Assembly (NCBI GenBank): GCA_933228895.1
Contig: OW121846.1
Coordinates: forward strand, 107,959,054-108,023,053
Length of the DNA stretch: 64,000 bases
Source: Platycnemis pennipes
Lineage: Eukaryota; Arthropoda; Insecta; Odonata; Platycnemididae
Direction: 5' to 3'
Shown here: positions 47,501-58,460 of the stretch, in pieces
How the letters are laid out: the number at the start of each line of letters is the position of its first letter
How positions within the stretch are numbered: position 1 is the first letter of the stretch
Notes under the pieces: generated by a model
What the model was told of the DNA's origin: nothing
Database searches by the model: none
What the model saw: the letters and a program-made list of their open reading frames with translations, nothing else
Program-made: the position numbers and the translations under genes

Positions 47501-50500
47501 TGATACCAACCAAATCATCTTCAAGCTGAAGGTTGTATCAATTATTTAGCTTAGGGAAAGAACCTTCAGGGTATGGAATTCACATGTCAATCGTGTGTAG
47601 ATGCCATTACTTTCCTCTGTGGCACCAGAAGCTTTTCAGGAGATGAGGCGCCCAAAAATCAATAGAGCTTGAAATATTTGCATATTTCCTCAGAAGCTTA
47701 CTCCACAAATGAACAGGGGACCCCTAATAAGTAACCCAATCTCTATCCACTGGCTTATCATCCTACCTAAGAAATCAAAATTTTTTCATTCATTTCATGC
47801 TAGAAGCAAAATGTGAACAATTATACCAAATGTGAACAAGAGATTTGGTTGGAGCTTCGGCCTTATAACCAAAGGTGACCTGCTTAAATTTAAGCTCTAC
47901 TTCTTTGGATACTGCCATGTAAGATATATACTTGGAATGTAATTTTCTGAGTAAGCAATGATCACATGAGCAAGCAGAAGAAGGCAAAAAAAATTCCTTT
48001 TTTTACTTAACCCTTTTACTGCCAGCCCCTTTAAAGTAGACTGTGCGAAAAATGCCAAGCCCATTATGCCCAGCCAATGGGCAAGCTCATTAAGATATAT
48101 TATAAGCACTTAATATTAATATATGAATTTTTTTTTTTTTTTAAGTTTTGATCGTATATTTTCACTTTTTAAGAGGATGAAAAAATTATTCATGCTGTCT
48201 CTGATTTGAATGAATTGTAACCATTACAAATACATAATGATGTAATGTAGGTGGGCCGATATATCGGCCCCTTGGCAGTTTTCGCACAACCATAGAGGGC
48301 CGATATATCGGCCCACTGGCAGTAAAAGGGTTAAATTCTAGAAATTTTCATTAAAAGCCAATAGAGTATAGTTTTCATGTGCGCATTTGTATTTGGTCCC
48401 ATTGTAACGTTGCCACAATGTTGAATCAACATGCTATGCTACAAGGGAGGCTTACCTCTAATTTTATTTTTTATCATAATGTGTGTGCTTTGCAGAATAC
48501 TTTATACTGAAATGAACATATCTAATATTTGTTACAATTTTTGAACAAACCAAATGCTACTCAATCAGATCATACTGAGCGGTATTGCTTCCACTCATGG
48601 ATTCACCCCTGAGTATTTAAGGGCATGAGGTGGGGTTGAGAATTATTCCAGAAAGAGGGAGAGATACATATTGTGGGGAATATTACCCATTGATATCACA
48701 TAAAAATTTCTCTCCGTTGCCAATGGAGTGGAGGTATATATATAACTCCACAATTATCTTCCTTAATTGCAAAACAGAGCAAGATAAATGTAAATAATTT
48801 AGAACTGATATATAAATTACATGGAATAGGATATCATTTCACATAAGAAGCAGCATGCGAAATTCTATCCTCGGTGTAAATGTTAACTCTTACCTGAACT
48901 ATCACGAACATGTCATCCACCCCAATTCCAAGGAGGAGAAAAGGTAAAATAGGATGAATTGGCCCATAAAAGAAATTCAAGTAGAAGCAAAGTCCATATG
49001 AAGCAAAGATTGACTGGCCAACAACAGATACTCCAAATAATGAGAGGTATACCTAAGAAAAAATGAGTACAAAATCATCAACAATCATTGGCCAAGCTAT
49101 ATATTAATTTTTAGAGTGAGATAATATGCATTTCATTACTACAAGACTTACACGCTGTCCAATCATGTTGCATCTGCCAAGCATGAATATGACATAGCAG
49201 ATTATTAGAGAAAATCCAGCAAATAGAACTGTCATGTTTGTTTCTAAGACCATATGGAGGAGGTCTTTGTAGCTGAAAATTGTAAATTAGTATTAGTTTC
49301 ACAAACTTGAATAAAAAAATGCCATCAAGAACTTTAATTTAGGAATTGCCAAAATACACATTTTTAATAAATATGAAAGTTGTTGAGCTGAATGCAAAAT
49401 ACTACATACTCTTAGCCTTAAAATTTTGCAATAAAAATTCCTGGATTATTGGCTGAATTATATGTAAATGTAATATGTCACAATTAGCAAATCTTTATAT
49501 GATAATGAATTATTCATGCAAGATTAATACTCTTCAGATTTTTAGCATCTACATATGCTAATAAGATATTTAAAGATTATGCTAATAATATATTTTTGGC
49601 ATCTACACATTAGCACATGTAGATGCTAAAAATCTGAAATATTCTCTTGAGGACTAATGACCTACAAGAGCTCAAGAGTGATTTAGTTATGATACATGAA
49701 GTGTTTCAACACAACCTTTCATTTTTATGGATAGTGAAAAACTGCATAATATAGTAATTATAGAAAATTACCTCCTTTCAGTGAGAGCATATACTTTCAT
49801 TCCTTTAGGCATAGTTCTATTTGAATGTAAAGTCTGCTCAATAAACTCCAATTCCCACTCTGGAGATTTTTCATGAGTCTGCAAAATATATATATAACTT
49901 AGTACTAAGCCACAACATTTATTTACCATTTTTATACATCATAAAAGTCACCAAACTACAAAAAAGAAATCCTTACAATTTTAGCCAGTTCACATCCACT
50001 AATTTTTCATTTACTCCTGCTGTGCAAAATGTATGTTAAGCTACTGTCTAAAACACAGGTACTTGGGTGGGTACGTATGAATTTTAACCATTTACAGCAT
50101 TAAAATAATGCTAGCATGAATGAATACAGTATGAAAATTCAAGATACCTATCATAGCCACTTGAAAAAATAAATTGCTACGCTGTCCCAAAAATAAAAGA
50201 CAGAATTCATAGATTATCTATAACTGTGAATAATTATAATACCGATGGTTATCACATCCTTATGAATTCATACCCATCAGATGTTAGCTCTACAGGCATT
50301 ACAGGCTGAAACCCAATAGTGTAATCGGCTTCCCATCAAACGCGCCCCAAATCCATTACTGCACAAACACCCAATTCCTGTGCATATTTCGATAACAAAT
50401 GACCATTTATGACAAAAATTCCCGCCAAATAAGAAAATTATCAGATATGAAAGCAATTTGAAGTGGATAGGCTTATTTTGGAGGTAGATGATTCAATATA

Positions 50501-53500
50501 AATAGAATTGCGCAAATTTTGCAAACACATTTCAACTAATAAATTAATTTTGGTATAAATAAACATGCATACAAAAATGTATAGGCACATGCTCCAGTAC
50601 ATTTGAATCTTCATTGTTCTGTCAAATAATTATCTAACTTAAACATTTCTGCCTTGAGCCAGGGGCGATATGAGTTTTAAATCTCCTGTTATGGCTGAGT
50701 GAGTAAGGGTATCACAGAATTATCAGAGCTACTTAATGTTAGAAAGAGGCCTTGTTGTACAGAGCACCTACTAAATTTGTACATATATCCATCTCATGAT
50801 TATTACTTTTTTTACTTTTTAACCCATTCGGTGCCATGCAGGCCTAGAGTCTCACATGGAGTGACACTTGCTGATTGGCAGTCTCAAAGAAATGCGAATA
50901 CACAAATTCAGGTTCTAAATTCAAATAATCAAAAAAATATTCAATGAAGTATACATATAACCTAACTGATATAAAAATAATGGTGAAATTTGGTATGAAA
51001 CTTGTACCACAATAATTTGATACAGACATTCATGAATATATACTAAAATGTACCTTGGTTATTACTTAATGACATTCAATGAAACCACATGATTAGTAAT
51101 GCATTGAAATGAGCAGTTAGTTATTTTCAAATTCATTTACAGGTCATAAGAATACAGAATGCAAAGAGGTTACTTATGTCCAGCATTGAGATTGTAACTA
51201 ATCCATCTGGTGTTTTGATTTCTCCCAAATTCCTAACCATAGGATGGATCCTTTTCCTATCCAGACATTCATGGCACATGATACCAATTAGCATTATCCT
51301 TGTCTTATGCTGGGAGAGCGAGGTGATGGCAGTTGTCGTTCCATGCCACTAGGCAAACCCACTAGCATGGAGCTGCCACCTCACAGTAAAATTAAAAAAT
51401 TGAACCCCTATATAATTTTGAATATGTTAAGATTGAAATAACTTGGTACAATTCCACAGTATAATATATACACACACACACCATGGGAGAGGTGGTTGGG
51501 GGATAAGGATTGAGCAGGAGGAGGGAGGGGTTATTGGGATTGGAGGCTACAGGGAGGGAGGGGGGCAGGGTAAGAGAAGTCACAATGGTGGTAGCGATGG
51601 TACACCCCACCCCAATTCTAGCCCCCCCTCCCATTCAAATCCTCATCCCCTCTCTCCCATGGTATATCAAACGGTGCTGATTGCATTGACATGTTGCTCC
51701 GTCGTCAAAATTGATGGGCAAATAAATGATATTGTAGAATTGAAACAAGATATTTCAGCCTTAACATTTTCAATTTTCGTACAAATATATAATTAATGTT
51801 TTTGACTTTTTTTACAAAACTTTACTATTTTACAAAAAGTAGGAAAATAGGGTAGCAGTAGATAAAAAACAACTTTCACCAAGTATCGCCTGCCTCCAAC
51901 AACTTAATCTGTAGCAAATGCATTCATGAGTTCAGCATTACCACCCTGTGATTGCCATAAAGCATACTTTCACAGACTTTTAGTCTACTCTGTTGATAAC
52001 TATTCTCAGTGACAATGACTTAATTCAAAGTGACTTCAAAGTGACTTAAAGTGACTATTACAGCAGTGTAATAGCCACTTATTCACTATATTCTAAGTGA
52101 CTATGACAGCAGCAGTTGCAGAGAAAATTGAAATAAATAAAATAAAATCCTTGAAATGAAAGTCTGGCTCACTTTTGAAATAGGGGTCTGTCAGGGGTAT
52201 GGGAGGGGAGGTGTAGCAGGGCAGTAAGGGCTCATTTTTGTGAGAAAAATGCCAATTGATTGTTGAGTAGAAAGTTTTGGCTGCCAATTGAAAGAAGTGG
52301 TGAGATAGGGAACAAAAAGTACGAAAAATAGGGTAGCATATGATACATAATGATTAACTGTACACTGATTTGGATAAAAGGTAAATCTTTATAAAAAAAG
52401 CCTCAGACTGAAGAGGGTGACAAAATAATTAAAATTCCTTTTTTTTGGAAAGCCAATTTAGAATTACTTTTTTATATGCTAGGAAACCTTCCTACATAAG
52501 ATAGGGAAAATGATGGTATCATGCATGTTAGAAGAAGAGGGGATATTTTTACCATGATAGTATGTATTGTAGGTAGTTCATAAATAATTATGTGCCTTAA
52601 AAAATAATAGCAACATTTAGATTCAGAGAAAGTACAAATAAATGTTTGAAATAAATGGCATGTATGCATATCCAACGACTTGAAAAATAATTTTAAGGAG
52701 TGCAGTAGTGTATTTTGAACTTATCATTTAATGTGATACACACTGATTAAAATTGCTTTTCTCGTAAGTGTCAGGGTTACTTCCTAATATATAATTCATT
52801 CCATTAAATTATATATTATATTATATAATGACAAATATGAGAGTGGAAAAGGATTTATGCCATCTTTCCAAGTAAACGTCACAGATCTTCAAACCATTGA
52901 TATTGCAATTAGAATATTTTTGGCATGTATGAAAATACCCCTTACCATTTGATAACAGAAAATATATTTTTACTCAACACTGGAAAACAGTACATATTAC
53001 CCTCAAAATTTTAAAGCAAAGGTTTCAATGCTATAAAATCAATAGTTATCTGTTCCCTCCCCCAGTGAATGATTTTACTACTAGAGCCCTATGAGGTTTA
53101 CAAATTTAATATTATTTCATCATCTGACAGTAAGACACTATGAAAATGACAAGACAGTAAGATAAATTCCACCAGCAATGCATTTGTAAAAAGTGGAAGA
53201 CTTAAACATGTTAATTCCACCAGCAGCGGCAAATGTCAAATTCTGAATGACAGATAATTCTATTTTCCAATAGATACATATTTAGTCCTTAAAATAAGGG
53301 AGAATCAATTTTTATGTGAAATTTAATGAGTTTAAGGCTGAATAGTAAAAGTAAAAAAGGAATGAACATTTTAGTGACAAGAATTGACGTTTATCCTGCG
53401 TAAATGAAAAATATTCCAAGATATCCTTTTAAAATAAATATCATAAGTACTAAAAAATCAAAATTACTTCAAGAAAATGCAGCGAATTGTCAAAATATTT

Positions 53501-54195
53501 GAAAGCTCTACAGTGCAGTTGTAAGCTATAGGACTAGGGTGCCCAAATGTGCACATTTGTTGAGGTGAAAAAAAAACTTGGAAAGATGATTTAAAATTGA
53601 ATCCTTTTGTGAGAAGAACTAATTTAAAAAAAGCACAGAACTGATTCTTAACATGGGATTCAACTATAAAAAATCAACATAAAACCTGTTAGAAGTGGCA
53701 ATCAATGGCATCTTTTCTTAATGATATTGGATAACAAAATTTAAAATATTCAGAATGACTTCGACGTATCACACTCCTCCTCTTTCAATGATACACATTT
53801 ATAGCCCCCCTGAGGTATGTGCAAGAAATTGCTAAAATACAAAATAGTACAAACTAGAACATAACAATGCATGGGAGACAAAAATGAGTTTCATAAATGA
53901 TGTAGGTACTTCATAAATGACCCCTAAACTAATTACTAAAATGAGAGATTCTGGATAAAATAGCAGATGTGGTCATATCTATACCTAAACAGAATTGATA
54001 TCACTAAATAAAATAAAAGGAAGTTACAAAGCTATAATAATTAACATGCTTTTCAAGTTGCAAACCACCACCAGTACCTTGCTTAGCATCCAGTTCATAA
54101 GCGTAGCCTTTGCACCTGTGACAAGAGTACCATTTTCATTCCATTCCATCCCAGATAAAAGAGGGCCAATATCTTGCAAGACGTTGAGATTATAG
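41369..54195 (-). CDS. Patched-domain-containing (RND family) membrane protein, 14 exons, N-terminus missing
   Basis: Fourteen GT-AG exons join with consistent phases into one frame of 743 residues plus a TAA stop. Residues 1-75 end an extracellular loop (motif GMEWNENGTL, then NWMLSK). Residues about 80-290 form a sterol-sensing domain with GIGVDD at 157-162. Residues 297-500 are a second luminal loop with NFTT and NIT glycosylation sites. Residues 505-684 form the second membrane block with GLAVDY at 566-571. Residues 685-743 are a Lys-rich cytoplasmic tail. The two GxxxD-type motifs are the proton-relay signature of RND permeases, and both Asp are kept. The closest families are PTCHD3-like and Patched-related (Ptr) proteins, which sit in cell membranes and are linked to sterol or lipid handling. 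Usual family length is about 850-1100 residues, so roughly 200 N-terminal residues lie further upstream. The exact paralogue is not resolved. Confidence 0.9.
41629..41797 (-). CDS. Patched-domain gene, exon M (last helix)
   Basis: Residues 629-684: LFFSVVLYGLFHGLLFLPVI, LSWLGPNAPENLESEIYSVP, TENRNGFVQTDVESKDG. The acceptor was placed at CTATCAG/TTATTTTTC (not the downstream TTTTTCAG) because only this keeps FFK-LFFSVVLYG in frame. GLFHGLLFLPVLLS is the family's final helix. Confidence 0.93.
42187..42308 (-). CDS. Patched-domain gene, exon L
   Basis: Residues 588-628: ERALATLVQVGPAVFNGGMS, TFLAFVLLGRSDSYIFTTFF, K. It matches the A....G..V..G..STFL.......SYIF..FFK pattern of the eleventh helix. 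Confidence 0.96.
42477..42747 (-). CDS. Patched-domain gene, exon K (GLAVDY motif)
   Basis: Residues 498-587: VIGEELLRNLGLTILTVALV, a run of hydrophobic helices, LVNLVGSMYLFGLTIEISTS, then GLAVDYSAHIGHTFTRLPGT. The Asp at 570 is the second RND proton-relay residue; AVDYSAHI.H.F is diagnostic of the Patched/PTCHD group. Confidence 0.97.
43471..43570 (+). repeat. repeat fragment shared with 58.37-58.46 kb
   Basis: After a short perfect hairpin (CACAGAGAAAAATTTTCTCTGTG), the text CTATTGTGCAATTTCAGTGG, GTAATGCCGTTTAAGTTCTC and GGCCGGTTCGTGG matches the element at 58381-58445, where a tRNA-like head precedes it. It lies in an intron. Confidence 0.65.
43754..43915 (-). CDS. Patched-domain gene, exon J
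   Basis: Residues 444-497: ASQIIIQHIHMNTTAEQVKA, MQSIRDLIQSINFTTGPSRI, VAYSPEYVSWTANQ. Last part of the second luminal loop, two sequons (NTT, NFT). Confidence 0.93.
44352..44482 (-). CDS. Patched-domain gene, exon I
   Basis: Residues 400-443: YVPEHYEEFKGYLVEFLFMT, KEGQPYIKDIKFSSFPLGDY, NIT. One N-glycosylation sequon lies at the end. Leaves in phase 0. Confidence 0.9.
44701..44832 (-). CDS. Patched-domain gene, exon H
   Basis: Residues 356-399: EIDYFAEKDKLNELITQIEE, NPYINRETVDFWWKSYQAWL. Second luminal loop. The splice sites split Gly codons on both sides. Confidence 0.92.
44918..45095 (-). CDS. Patched-domain gene, exon G
   Basis: Residues 297-355: a transmembrane helix (IIIVTLTLVILAFNIWG), then VEQKFDPIWYLNPDSYPMHY and ALKQYFPKYGKRAGIYMG. 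The V.QKFDP.W.L...SY...Y....YFP pattern starts the second luminal loop in PTCHD proteins. Confidence 0.93.
45189..45434 (-). CDS. Patched-domain gene, exon F (end of the sterol-sensing domain)
   Basis: Residues 215-296: VMPSLRSFCVFAAFGIFFLY, IFELTFFVSCVCIDEFRMKA, KRDGCVFRK and further to EKYVGPFVLSLPVK. The sixth helix is followed by the DE.R...KR.GC cytoplasmic loop. Phase 0. Confidence 0.95.
46966..47103 (-). CDS. Patched-domain gene, exon E
   Basis: Residues 169-214: ALDNLSVAEKRLDVPEKVGC, ALMRAGASITVTSVTDIAAF, AIGTTT. The GASITVTS.TD..AF.IG pattern is the fifth-helix signature of sterol-sensing domains in Patched/NPC1 proteins. Phase 0 at both ends. Confidence 0.95.
48011..48330. mobile_element. 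piggyBac-type MITE with TTAA target site
   Basis: A 320-bp element flanked by TTAA (48007-48010 and 48331-48334), with perfect 15-bp terminal inverted repeats CCCTTTTACTGCCAG/CTGGCAGTAAAAGGG. A subterminal inverted pair (TGTGCGAAAAATGCC at 48042 and GGCAGTTTTCGCACA at 48274) and two copies of the 18-bp palindrome GGGCCGATATATCGGCCC (48253-48270, 48297-48314) sit near the right end. It is non-coding and inserted in an intron. Confidence 0.9.
48894..49052 (-). CDS. Patched-domain gene, exon D (GIGVDD motif)
   Basis: Residues 116-168. Two hydrophobic segments are separated by YLNFFYGPIHPILPF, then GIGVDDMFVIVQ. The Asp pair at 161-162 is the first RND proton-relay site. The exon is in phase 0 at both ends. 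Confidence 0.95.
49152..49272 (-). CDS. Patched-domain gene, exon C (first TM of the sterol-sensing domain)
   Basis: Residues 76-115: YKDLLHMVLETNMTVLFAGF, SLIICYVIFMLGR, CNMIGQR. The hydrophobic run is a transmembrane helix; the LGR..M basic end matches the usual cytoplasmic loop of the family. Confidence 0.92.
49534..49637. repeat. 21-bp perfect inverted repeat inside an intron
   Basis: 49534-49554 is the exact reverse complement of 49617-49637, around a 62-base AT-rich loop with further GCTAAT/ATTAGC pairs. Confidence 0.85.
49772..49878 (-). CDS. Patched-domain gene, exon B
   Basis: Residues 40-74: THEKSPEWELEFIEQTLHSN through RTMPKGMKVYALTER. End of the first large luminal loop. It enters in phase 0 and leaves with two bases of a split Ser codon. 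Confidence 0.9.
49879..54077 (-). other. 4.2-kb intron
   Basis: It holds the G-rich/C-rich inverted repeat at 51481-51662, a 22-base motif shared with 23280-23301, and direct repeats of AAAAAGTASGAAAAATAGGG type at about 51833 and 52312. No exon is needed here to keep the frame. Confidence 0.7.
51481..51662. repeat. G-rich/C-rich imperfect inverted repeat with a G4-type motif
   Basis: CCATGGGAGAGGTGGTTGGG at 51481 is mirrored by CCCCTCTCTCCCATGG ending at 51662. Between them is GGGAGGGAGGGGGGCAGGG (51552-51570), which fits a G-quadruplex pattern. It is preceded by (AC)n. Confidence 0.7.
54078..54195 (-). CDS. Patched-domain gene, exon A (most upstream recognised)
   Basis: Acceptor TTTGCAG at 54196-54202 (read minus) and donor AAG/GTACTGG. 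It encodes residues 1-39 of the fragment, including DIGPLLSGMEWNENGTLVTG and KATLMNWMLSK. The incoming phase is one leftover base, which proves that at least one more exon lies upstream. Confidence 0.85.
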
Positions 54196-57100
54196 CTGCA
54201 AATTGATTGATGAATTTACATTTTTTCACGAGAGATAAGTTGAAACATTTGCACTTAATATCCATTAATGCTATGTTAATTAAAATGGACAGTCTAAATC
54301 TAAGGAAAATTTTTAGTGATTCTTAATGATTGGTTTTCCAGGATGTTTTGCCTACCTATCCATAAACCATTATCTTTTAGAGCACACTTAAAATGATGTT
54401 ACATGATTAGGTACCAAACAAGTAGGAAAACAGTCAATAAAAAGTTCCAAATGAATTCAAATTAAAGCCAAAAGATTAACTGATGAATTTATCACATTCA
54501 CTGAATGATCCATCCCAATAAAATATCATCACACATAACATTAGAACAACTCATGCACATAAATAAGCACATTAATGATTTTGCCCCAAATTTCAGAGTT
54601 GCAGAACAATAGCCTAACTTGGTGAACCACACTAATCCAATTGTATGTATTATGAGGTTAAATTTTGAAACACTCTCTACATTAAACGTGTAACTTAAAA
54701 TAGTTACTCAAGGGTTATCAAGTAAAATACAAATTCATAACAAATATATCATAGCTCAAGATATTCTGATTCGGCTATTAAAATCTCAAAACTAGCAGTC
54801 CCAGGGCATGTAAACTAATTTTCAGCTGCTGAGGAGCTGTCTTTCACATAAGTGTTTGGTGCTGATAATTTTCTGTACAATTCTATGCATCAAAGTAGAG
54901 AGAGACAATGTTCAGATGGTTCGAGGCAATATTTGTATGATTTTTTCAAATAGATCCCTAACTTTACTTACTAATTTATTAATCGATAACTTCACCTTAA
55001 ATATTTATTAATAATAATTGAATTAATCTATTCCTTATATATTTATTTCCCAGGTAAATGAAAAAACTGAAATGCCACCATCAGCCTTTCTAGCAAATAA
55101 TATTGACTTTACTAATAATGTCTCTTTCATATTTTGGTGTAATATAAAGCGTATCTGCACATTTAAAACCCCTAATTAATGGCATATACACCATCCCATT
55201 TGTGACCATGGAGTTAAGCCTGGCCAAGGGGACGTGCACAAAACTTCAAGCTTGACATTACTATGCTTTATATCAAACTGTCAGATTATGAAAAACTCAG
55301 AAACCTAGCATTCAGTTATAGGGAAGAGAATGACCAGATTCATTTGAAACCAGTTTTAGAGAAGGAAGATGAATGAACCTTAACCCTTAGATATGAGTAA
55401 AACACGACCCAAAATCAAAAAACCAAAGATTTCAGCTCTGGGTTATAGTTAACTCTAATATCATGATATCATATCAAAGTTAGTTTGCTTGAATCCAACT
55501 TTTACCTCAACCCAATCAATTTAAATGGGTTATTGATGTAGTAACATTAAAAAATTACCTTCCCCAGGCATGCTTAATGAAATTTGGCCTTCTGAATAAG
55601 AGTTTGAATTAATATGAATAGGATTCATATTCATATTAATTCATATTATATTATTAATTCACATTATATTATTCATAGGAACAACATCATTGCAAGGTAT
55701 ACACTGTGTACCCAGCATACACTTCTTGCCATGCATGTTTAGTGAGACCAATCGGCATAATATTTTATAGGAGGCTAATTTCTTTTGCCTTTAGAGGGTG
55801 GAGTGAAGTGACTAGCTTTAGCCCACGTTATGTACCTCACAAATTATTTTCTCACCTCTGTTTTAGGTGTTGAAAATTATTTTGTGGAGAAAATACATGT
55901 CCAAAGCAGGTCACTTATCCATATTGAGCAGAAAACAATGCAAACAGAAAACAGAGATTTTTTTATTCTTACGATACACTATATGGGACATGGGCGACCT
56001 TGGGAAAAATTGTCTCGGTATGAAAATATCTATAGTATAACAAATAAACAATATGGCAAAGGATCATAAAAATTACAAATACGTACATGTGGCAAATGAA
56101 ATTAATGTGAATCGCTATTTGCTATCAATGACCACCATATTAATTATTAATCCTATAGGAAAAGAATTTCTTAATGGCGCACATCTAAATATATTTAGAT
56201 CTTGTAAGATCTAAAATAAAACCAAGGATTCAGAATAAAAGTTAAAACTTTTCAGCGAGGTAAAACTTTGCATATCGTAGGTATTTTGTTCTACAAATTC
56301 AACATAGATAATTATCAAGTCTTGAGACTTTTAAAATTCAAAAACTTGCATAAAATATGAAAAAAATATCACATGGGAAATCGAGTGTGGGGTCCAATTT
56401 TTATGATAAACAGAATATATTCAATTCCCACTCTTCCCCGACATCAAAAGCATCCGCAATTGTGTCACCACCACAGCTTGAAAGGGAAAGGAACGCAAAA
56501 GGAAGGTTTATGGAAGGATTTTTTTTGAAAATATGAGGCATTTTCCGTCCATTACAAAACATTCCGTTAGTCTGAAATATCTGAAAATATGTGGAGACAG
56601 ACATTTTATTCATTTATCCGACGTAATTAAATGGCTTCTGATGTTTCCCTAAGCGTAGAGTTCGTTGCTTAAAACAATTAAAAACTAAGCTGAACATCAA
56701 CACATTTCTCATGCTCGATGTAAGATCTTAACCACAACCTATTAGTCAACATTTGTTTATGTGCGGGCGTCATATTTGGTTCTTGGACAGAGCGTTTAAC
56801 ACACGGGCATGGAACATTATCTATCCCCATACTTGAATTACGGCTTCGCTATAGCGATGAAAGGAACATGGAAGCATTTTCTTCGACGGAAAAATTCCCA
56901 CTCTCTTCTTCGTTTACGTGAAAATTTCCATTCCCGTAGGTACGATTGCCACAAGTCTTGCATCTAGCTCGCCGCTACGAGACTCATAAACCGCGTCTCA
57001 ATTTGCACCCTCAGCAATAAAACAATGTTATAATACGCATGACGTATTCATACTTAGACTCCAAGTGCTACATCCTTAGTTAGATTGTTAGTACCACTGT

Positions 57101-57432
57101 CAACTAGAATCTTCTAGATAACTAGCAAGGCTTAGTAGTGCAAGGGCTGATTGAATGCATATAATCAGGTAGGGGAGCGAGAGTTTCGTACCCTAAGCAG
57201 CACATAGTTTCTCAGAAAATCCAGTAACCCTGAAAATTAGAAATAAAGAAAAGACTGATACTCGGTTTAGGTTCGATTGGACTGGTACACAATGGATTTT
57301 CCCGAAAGAGGGCTAGGACCACAGCTAGCAGTCAAATGCTTATCCCATTGGGTGCCTAACGTTGGTAAATTTAAATGACAAATAAACACGAACACTGCAC
57401 GAAAATCCTACCGGCCAAAATATAGTAACATT
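54196..57432. other. upstream intron or intergenic DNA, no exon recognised
   Basis: The Patched-domain gene needs N-terminal exons, but I could not identify any here with both a valid splice pair and family motifs. 56.7-57.05 kb is richer in CG dinucleotides than its neighbours. Confidence 0.4.
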
Positions 57433-57440
57433 CCTTAAAT

Positions 57441-57865
57441 CAGGGGTTCCCAAACGTTTTCGTACTACGCCCCCTCCTGTTAAAATGGAAACCTTCCACG
57501 CCTCCCTTCACAGTAAATTTTGTAGGCATGTGAAAAAAACAAGTATTACATTGAAAAGAAAACTCGTATTTTTACTATCACGAAATACGACATTATAAGT
57601 TTCAATTTAAAGAAATACTGTTAAGAGAAAAACATCGACAAAAATCTATATATTTTTGCTATAAAAGAGTTTTATACAAGTGGATTGTTAAGTTTTCTAA
57701 ACATCAAGATTGATTTTAAAAATCTACAATATAAAATTAGTGGAAGAAATGTATGGATTTTATTTATTTAGAGAATTTTATTTTTAACTGGTCTCGCGCT
57801 CACGCCCCCCATGACATGTCTTCACGCCCCCCTGGGGGGCGCGCCCCCCAGTTTGGGAACCCCTG
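57441..57865. mobile_element. hAT-type MITE with 8-bp target duplication
   Basis: Ends CAGGGGTTCCCAAAC and GTTTGGGAACCCCTG are perfect 15-bp inverted repeats of the hAT kind. CCTTAAAT is duplicated perfectly on both sides (57433-57440 and 57866-57873). The 425-bp interior has no reading frame; near the right end a nested GGGGGGCGCGCCCCCC palindrome occurs. Confidence 0.93.
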
Positions 57866-57873
57866 CCTTAAAT

Positions 57874-58300
57874 AATGTTGAGCCGTCCCCACTCACTACC
57901 TTTCGAATGATGCCTCTGTTTCGGAGCCAAATTATGAGCCGATGAGCCAATCATTCAATGAGAAAGCTGCCGCTATGAAGCACGTAGTTTTAATAGAAGG
58001 TGGTTATTCGACTTTACAGTATACACAGAGTCGACGAAAGTATCGATGCGATGAAGATTGAGGCATGGAATGCTCTTGCCGAACTATATTCGACCGATAC
58101 AGGAGTCCTAGATTAAATCTTCATATGACAACTGCCACGAGCTCATTCATTCAGCGTACACGAGCCCAAAGTTTAATTGTATAGCTCCACAAAATCATAT
58201 GATACATCATGGCGCCATGCACACAACATCGACTGCTTTGTCGCTTGATATATCTAGCAGTTCGAGTACATCTAGTTCCTTTTGGGCCACTAAAATTCCA
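57874..58300. other. stretch without recognised gene
   Basis: No exon, transposon protein or clear repeat is visible. Confidence 0.4.
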
Positions 58301-58309
58301 CGGGGAAAG

Positions 58310-58460
58310 ATGACGCCGGAAATCCGGGGATCGGGGTTTGAGTCCCGGTCAAGGCAAATTATTTTTTCTCTGTAGAACTTGTGCTATTGTGCAATTTCAG
58401 CGGGTAACGCCTTTAAGGTTCTCGCGGCCAGTTTGCGGTGCTTCAATTTTCAAATTGAAA
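58310..58460 (+). repeat. tRNA-derived SINE (second family)
   Basis: GGGGTTTGAGTCCCGG (B-box) at about 58334-58349 is followed by AAGGCAAATTATTTTTTCTC and then the body shared with 43481-43565. The A-box part is weak. Confidence 0.6.

Noticed and set aside
48251..48316. CRISPR-like repeated palindromes
   Set aside because: Only two copies, inside a MITE with TTAA flanks, in a eukaryotic intron.
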